The notes under the pieces: model-generated
The model's database searches: none
Told to the model about the DNA's origin: nothing
The model's input: the letters and a program-made list of their open reading frames with translations, nothing else
Part shown: positions 60,693 to 64,000 of the stretch, piece by piece
Numbering within the stretch: the first letter of the stretch is position 1
How the letters are laid out: each line of letters begins with the position of its first letter
From: Nonomuraea sp. SYSU D8015
GTDB lineage: Bacteria > Actinomycetota > Actinomycetes > Streptosporangiales > Streptosporangiaceae
Direction: 5' to 3'
Length of the DNA: 64,000 nt
Assembly (NCBI RefSeq): GCF_008065375.1
Contig: NZ_VJYI01000003.1
Coordinates: 496,001-560,000, forward strand
Made by a program: the position numbers and the translations under genes

Positions 60693-62204
60693 TCACCGTG
60701 TCCACGACCGTTGCGCCGCGTCCCGGATCCGGCGCCCGACCGGGGCCGGGACGTCGCCGTTCGGCGCCGGTGGCAGGGCCGCAGGCGCCGGCGGCACCAG
60801 CACCGCGGCCTCCTCCTCGGTGACCGGCCGCTCGATCTCGGCGAAGCGGCCCTGCGGCCCGCGTACGATCACCCCGGTCTCCACCCCGTGGTCGACGGTG
60901 TGCCGGTCACGCTCCCGCAGCCCCATGGCGATGCGCCGGGCGACCACGAACCCGAGCACCGGCCCTGCCACGACCGCGACCCGGAAGATCCAGGTCGTCG
61001 CGTTCAGCGAGATGTGGAAGGTCGAGGCGATCAGGTCGTTGCCGCCGGCCATCCACAACACGCCGTAGTAGACGATCCCGGCGACGCCCACGCCCACCCG
61101 GTTCGGCACCTCACGCGGCCGGTCCAGCAGGTGGTGCACGGCGCGGTCACGGGTGACCCACCGCTCGGCGAACGGGTACACGGCCAGCCCGGTGAACAGC
61201 AGCCCCGGCGCGACCAGCGCGGGGACGACCACGCTCATGCTCACCGTGGAGCCGAGGACGGTGAACTCCCATGGGGGCATGATCCGCAGCGCGCCCTCCA
61301 GGAAGCCCATGTACCAGTCGGGCTGCGAGCCCGCGCTGACCGTGCTCGGCACGTACGGCCCGTACAGCCAGATCGGGTTGATCTGGAAGAGCGTGGCGAG
61401 CAGCGTGACCAGCCCGAGCACCCACAGGAAGAACACCGTCGTCTTGGCGATGAACGCCGGGAAGAACGGCGCGCCCCGCACCACCCGGTCGCTCAGCCCC
61501 TTGGCGCGGAACTGGGTGTGGGTCTGCCGCCACGTCAGCACCACCGCGTGCAGCGGGATGAGCAGCAGCAACAGCCCCGGGATCAGCAGAACGTGGATGC
61601 TGTAGAGCCGGGAGATGATGTCGTCGCCGGGGAACTCCCCGCCGAACAGGAAGGCCGCCAGGTACGTCCCCACCAGCGGGATCGACAACGTGACGCCGTG
61701 CAGGATGCGCAGCCCCGCGCCGGACAGCAGGTCGTCCGGCAGCGAGTACCCGAAGAGTCCGTTGAACATGACCAGCACGAACAGCGCCACGCCGATCAGC
61801 CAGTTGAGGTCGCGGGGCTTGCGGAAGGCGCCGGTGAAGAAGTTGCGCAGCATGTGGGCGACGATGGCGGCGAGGAAGACGAGCGTGGCCCAGTGGTGCA
61901 TCTGCCGCATCAGCAGGCCGCCCCGCACCTCGAAGCTGATCTCCAGCGCGGAGGCGTACGCCTCGCTCATCCGCACGCCGCGCAGCGGCAGGTAGGCGCC
62001 GTTGTAGACCACCTCCTGCATCGCCGGTTTGAAGAAGAACGTGAGGAACACGCCGGTGAGCAGGACGACCACGAAGGAGTACAACGCGATCTCCCCGAGT
62101 AAGTACGTCCAGTGGTCGGGGAAGACCTTGCGCATGGCCTTCTTCATGAAGGCCGCCCCGCCGATCCGGTCGTCGAGAGCCCTGGCCAGTGAGCTGCCCT
62201 TCAT
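60693..62204 (-). CDS. Cytochrome b subunit (QcrB-like), isolated from a bc1 operon
   Basis: 503 residues, eight to nine membrane helices. Haem-b histidine pairs lie in LLMRQMHHWATLVFLAAIVA with AHMLRNFFTGAFRKPRDLNW, and IHVLLIPGLLLLLIPLHAVV. The quinol-site P-D-W-Y motif is in GSQPDWYMGFLEGALRIMPP. A soluble C-terminal tail of about 100 residues is normal for actinobacterial QcrB. ATG 62204 is preferred over GTG 62210 because GGAG then sits at proper spacing. The qcrC, qcrA and cytochrome oxidase genes are not nearby, so this looks like a second, stand-alone copy. Confidence 0.92.
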   Translation of the reverse strand: MKGSSLARALDDRIGGAAFMKKAMRKVFPDHWTYLLGEIALYSFVVVLLTGVFLTFFFKPAMQEVVYNGAYLPLRGVRMSEAYASALEISFEVRGGLLMRQMHHWATLVFLAAIVAHMLRNFFTGAFRKPRDLNWLIGVALFVLVMFNGLFGYSLPDDLLSGAGLRILHGVTLSIPLVGTYLAAFLFGGEFPGDDIISRLYSIHVLLIPGLLLLLIPLHAVVLTWRQTHTQFRAKGLSDRVVRGAPFFPAFIAKTTVFFLWVLGLVTLLATLFQINPIWLYGPYVPSTVSAGSQPDWYMGFLEGALRIMPPWEFTVLGSTVSMSVVVPALVAPGLLFTGLAVYPFAERWVTRDRAVHHLLDRPREVPNRVGVGVAGIVYYGVLWMAGGNDLIASTFHISLNATTWIFRVAVVAGPVLGFVVARRIAMGLRERDRHTVDHGVETGVIVRGPQGRFAEIERPVTEEEAAVLVPPAPAALPPAPNGDVPAPVGRRIRDAAQRSWTR

Positions 62205-62271
62205 CGCCACTCCGCGTCATGGTGGGTTGTCCATCACCACTACGACGCCGCAGAGGGGCAGAATGTGACAT

Positions 62272-62925
62272 TCAGGCGAAGCGCTCGACCGTGACCGGGA
62301 TCAGCCCCTGCTCACGGAGGGCCTGCCGGTGGTGATGCAAGAGGGCGCCGAGCGTGGCGAGCGGCCCGGCGCCGAGCCGTACGGTCACGTCCACGCACCA
62401 GGCGATGCCGGCCCCGATGCGGCGCAGCTCCCAGGTGAACCCGTGGCCGCTCGCGCTGCCGGACGCCTTGCCGACCACGCGCGGGTCGCCGGTCGGCTCC
62501 AGGCGCAGCGCGGCCTGCGCGTTCGCCAGCCCGGCCGCGCCCAGCTCACCGGCGAACAGGATGCGGTAGCGGCGCGCCTTGGCCGGCGCGGTGCCCAGGT
62601 GCAGCGGCGCGGAGGCGGGAAGGGGCTGACGGCGCCGGAAGTGGTCGCGCAGCAGGTCCTCCTCCGGCAGCTCGCCCCCGCCGAGGTAGGCGTAGGCGTC
62701 GCGGGCGTCCTGCCGGTCCACCGGCCTCACCCGCCTGCGCAGGGCGCCGTCGGACCGGATGGCGCGGCTCACCTCCGGGGCCGCCAGCCATTCGCCGGTC
62801 TCCGATCCCCATTCGGCGCTGTCGATGCCGGCCGCGGTGAAATCCTCACAGAGCACGAACTCCTCCACCAGGATTCCTGCAGGTGAGCGATCGTCTCCCG
62901 AGGCCGAGACCAGGTAGTAGTCCAT
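62272..62925 (-). CDS. Hypothetical cytosolic protein
   Basis: 217 residues, no signal or membrane segment. It begins MDYYLVSASGDDRSPAGILV and ends with a helix holding GALLHHHRQALREQGLIPVT. The middle is Arg-rich with strands (KARRYRILFAGELGAAGLAN, GHGFTWELRRIGAGIAWCVD). No recognised domain. A small homologous family in actinobacteria is likely from its ordinary codon use and intact frame. It sits between cytochrome b and the GH115 gene on the same strand without close spacing. Confidence 0.6.
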   Translation of the reverse strand: MDYYLVSASGDDRSPAGILVEEFVLCEDFTAAGIDSAEWGSETGEWLAAPEVSRAIRSDGALRRRVRPVDRQDARDAYAYLGGGELPEEDLLRDHFRRRQPLPASAPLHLGTAPAKARRYRILFAGELGAAGLANAQAALRLEPTGDPRVVGKASGSASGHGFTWELRRIGAGIAWCVDVTVRLGAGPLATLGALLHHHRQALREQGLIPVTVERFA

Positions 62926-62964
62926 TCACGGGATGATCCCCGCACCGGGAAGGCCGGATCAAGC

Positions 62965-64000
62965 TCACGCGCCGGTGCGGCGGCTCTCCGGCGGGCCGAG
63001 GTAGCTGTACAGCACGCCGCCGGTGTCCACCACGAGGCGCTGCAGCACGACGGTCGGGTCGACCATCCAGAACTTCAGCGTGTGCACGCCGGGCGTCGCG
63101 ATCGTGTGGGTGGTCGTGGTGACGTTGACGTTCTCGGAGGTGTTGCGCTCCCACTGGCGGTTCATGGTGGTGTCGTTCGCGCCGGTGACGGTGGTGACGT
63201 TCACGATCTGGGGCGGCTGGTCGTCGATGGAGACGGCGTAGCTGAGCCCGTCGGTCGGCAGCACGTTGTTCCTGGGCGACAGGAACGCCGACACCTTGAC
63301 CTGACCCGTCGTGTGGAGGGTCATCGTGTACTCCAGGCGGGGGCTGTCGCCGCCGGGCGCCTGGCGGGCGGCCGTCACCGGGAGCGGGGTCACGCCGTCG
63401 GACGTCTTGCCCAGGTCGGGGATCACCTTCCACGTGCCTACGGCTCTGCTGTGGTGGGCGGCCTCCATCGCGACGTACCCGCCGGCCTCGACGAAGCCCC
63501 TGGGCCGCCCGGCCGGGTTGTCGACCACGGCCGTCACCGTGACCTGCTTGCCCGTGCCCGCGACCGTGATCGGGACCTCGGTCCTGCCCTTGGGCGCGCG
63601 GGAGAAGTCCACCCGCACGGCGAGCCGCACCTGGTCGGTGACCTGGCCGGACCTCGGGGTGACGGTGACCCACGGCTGGGCGGCCGTGGCGGTGTACGCG
63701 AACGGGGTGGTGCCGCGGTTGAAGACCTCGATGTACTGGCCCGGATACGACTGGTACGGGCTGAACGCGGGCAGCACCGCAGCGTCCGTCTCATCTGGGC
63801 CCACCGCGTCCGGCCACCACCGGTCCGAGCCGTCGACGGCGACGCCCATGTCGGCGCCCGCCGGGACCTGCGTGCGCACGAGGTGCGGGTAGAACGCGTC
63901 GGGCAGGGCCACGTGGTTGCGCTCCGGCTGCTGCCAGGGCGCGTTCGGGCCGTACCGCTCCACGTCGCCGTAGCCGATCTTGGGTTGCAGCTGGAAGTCC
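62965..64000 (-). CDS. Glycoside hydrolase family 115 (alpha-glucuronidase), C-terminal part
   Basis: The gene enters from beyond base 64000. The visible 345 residues contain the C-terminal beta-sandwich region of GH115: DFQLQPKIGYGDVERYGPNA at the edge, EVFNRGTTPFAYTATAAQPW, the GYVAMEAAHHSRAVGTWKVI block, RLEYTMTLHTTGQVKVSAFL, YAVSIDDQPPQIVNVTTVTG and the end LKFWMVDPTVVLQRLVVDTG. GH115 enzymes remove methyl-glucuronic acid from xylan, including internal branches. The catalytic domains and any signal peptide lie outside the window. Confidence 0.9.
   Translation of the reverse strand, partial: DFQLQPKIGYGDVERYGPNAPWQQPERNHVALPDAFYPHLVRTQVPAGADMGVAVDGSDRWWPDAVGPDETDAAVLPAFSPYQSYPGQYIEVFNRGTTPFAYTATAAQPWVTVTPRSGQVTDQVRLAVRVDFSRAPKGRTEVPITVAGTGKQVTVTAVVDNPAGRPRGFVEAGGYVAMEAAHHSRAVGTWKVIPDLGKTSDGVTPLPVTAARQAPGGDSPRLEYTMTLHTTGQVKVSAFLSPRNNVLPTDGLSYAVSIDDQPPQIVNVTTVTGANDTTMNRQWERNTSENVNVTTTTHTIATPGVHTLKFWMVDPTVVLQRLVVDTGGVLYSYLGPPESRRTGA

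Overview
The window is high-GC DNA, densely coded and rich in GTG/TTG starts and 4-bp start/stop overlaps (ATGA, GTGA, TTGA). It carries large secreted polysaccharide-degrading enzymes, Tat and lipoprotein signals, a PaaX-type regulator, and a sulfur-type leader peptide beginning at its own promoter. Together these point to a chromosomal segment of a soil actinomycete, probably a filamentous one close to Nonomuraea/Streptosporangium. The genus is inference; no rRNA or tRNA gene is present to confirm it. I see no CRISPR array, prophage or intact insertion sequence.

Layout. (1) 1-5.1 kb: the end of an endonuclease/exonuclease/phosphatase gene, a DUF397-like gene, a truncated FtsX-type permease, a DUF6461 gene, two tiny coupled reading frames, an ArsR-type regulator and a methyltransferase. 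(2) 5.2-17.8 kb: a minus-strand polysaccharide-utilisation operon. It runs from a MalF/MalG/binding-protein sugar importer through a Gfo/Idh/MocA oxidoreductase, a DUF6807 (PmoA-like) protein and a cupin protein to a 1316-residue secreted beta-helix protein and a LacI regulator. A second LacI gene lies upstream. (3) 17.8-21.6 kb: a gene-poor stretch with a long hairpin, a tandem pair of small secreted paralogues, rearranged remains of an AfsR-type NB-ARC/TPR regulator, and a 31-residue membrane peptide. (4) 21.6-32.4 kb: an alpha/beta hydrolase divergent from a PaaX regulator, a serine hydrolase, a small secreted protein, a methyltransferase/amidohydrolase pair, an M36 metalloprotease, a secreted phosphoesterase and a GntR regulator. 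(5) 32.3-39.2 kb: trpBA, then a sulfur-scavenging operon (NMT1-type binding protein, ATPase, permease, flavin monooxygenase, FMN reductase) headed by a cysteine-containing leader peptide. (6) 39.3-50.2 kb: a second catabolic locus. A secreted GH35 beta-galactosidase diverges from a tightly coupled operon of ROK regulator, TauABC-type importer, cytosolic type-I sulfatase and secreted GH43 enzyme. (7) 50.3-64 kb: RNase HI, a collapsed HigB/HigA toxin-antitoxin remnant, an FAH-family hydrolase, a Tat-exported multicopper oxidase with a four-helix membrane protein facing a NarL-type two-component system, an L,D-transpeptidase, a glucodextranase-like enzyme, an isolated cytochrome b, a hypothetical gene and the end of a GH115 alpha-glucuronidase.

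How the genes work together. Regions 2 and 6 each combine a secreted glycan-cleaving enzyme, a binding-protein importer, intracellular processing enzymes and a sugar-type repressor, so they read as self-contained glycan-utilisation systems. Region 6 is the more unusual because a sulfonate/taurine-class transporter and a cytosolic sulfatase are built into a glycosidase operon, which suggests import and desulfation of a sulfated glycan fragment or sulfate ester. Region 5 is a sulfur-scavenging system whose leader peptide suggests cysteine-responsive control.
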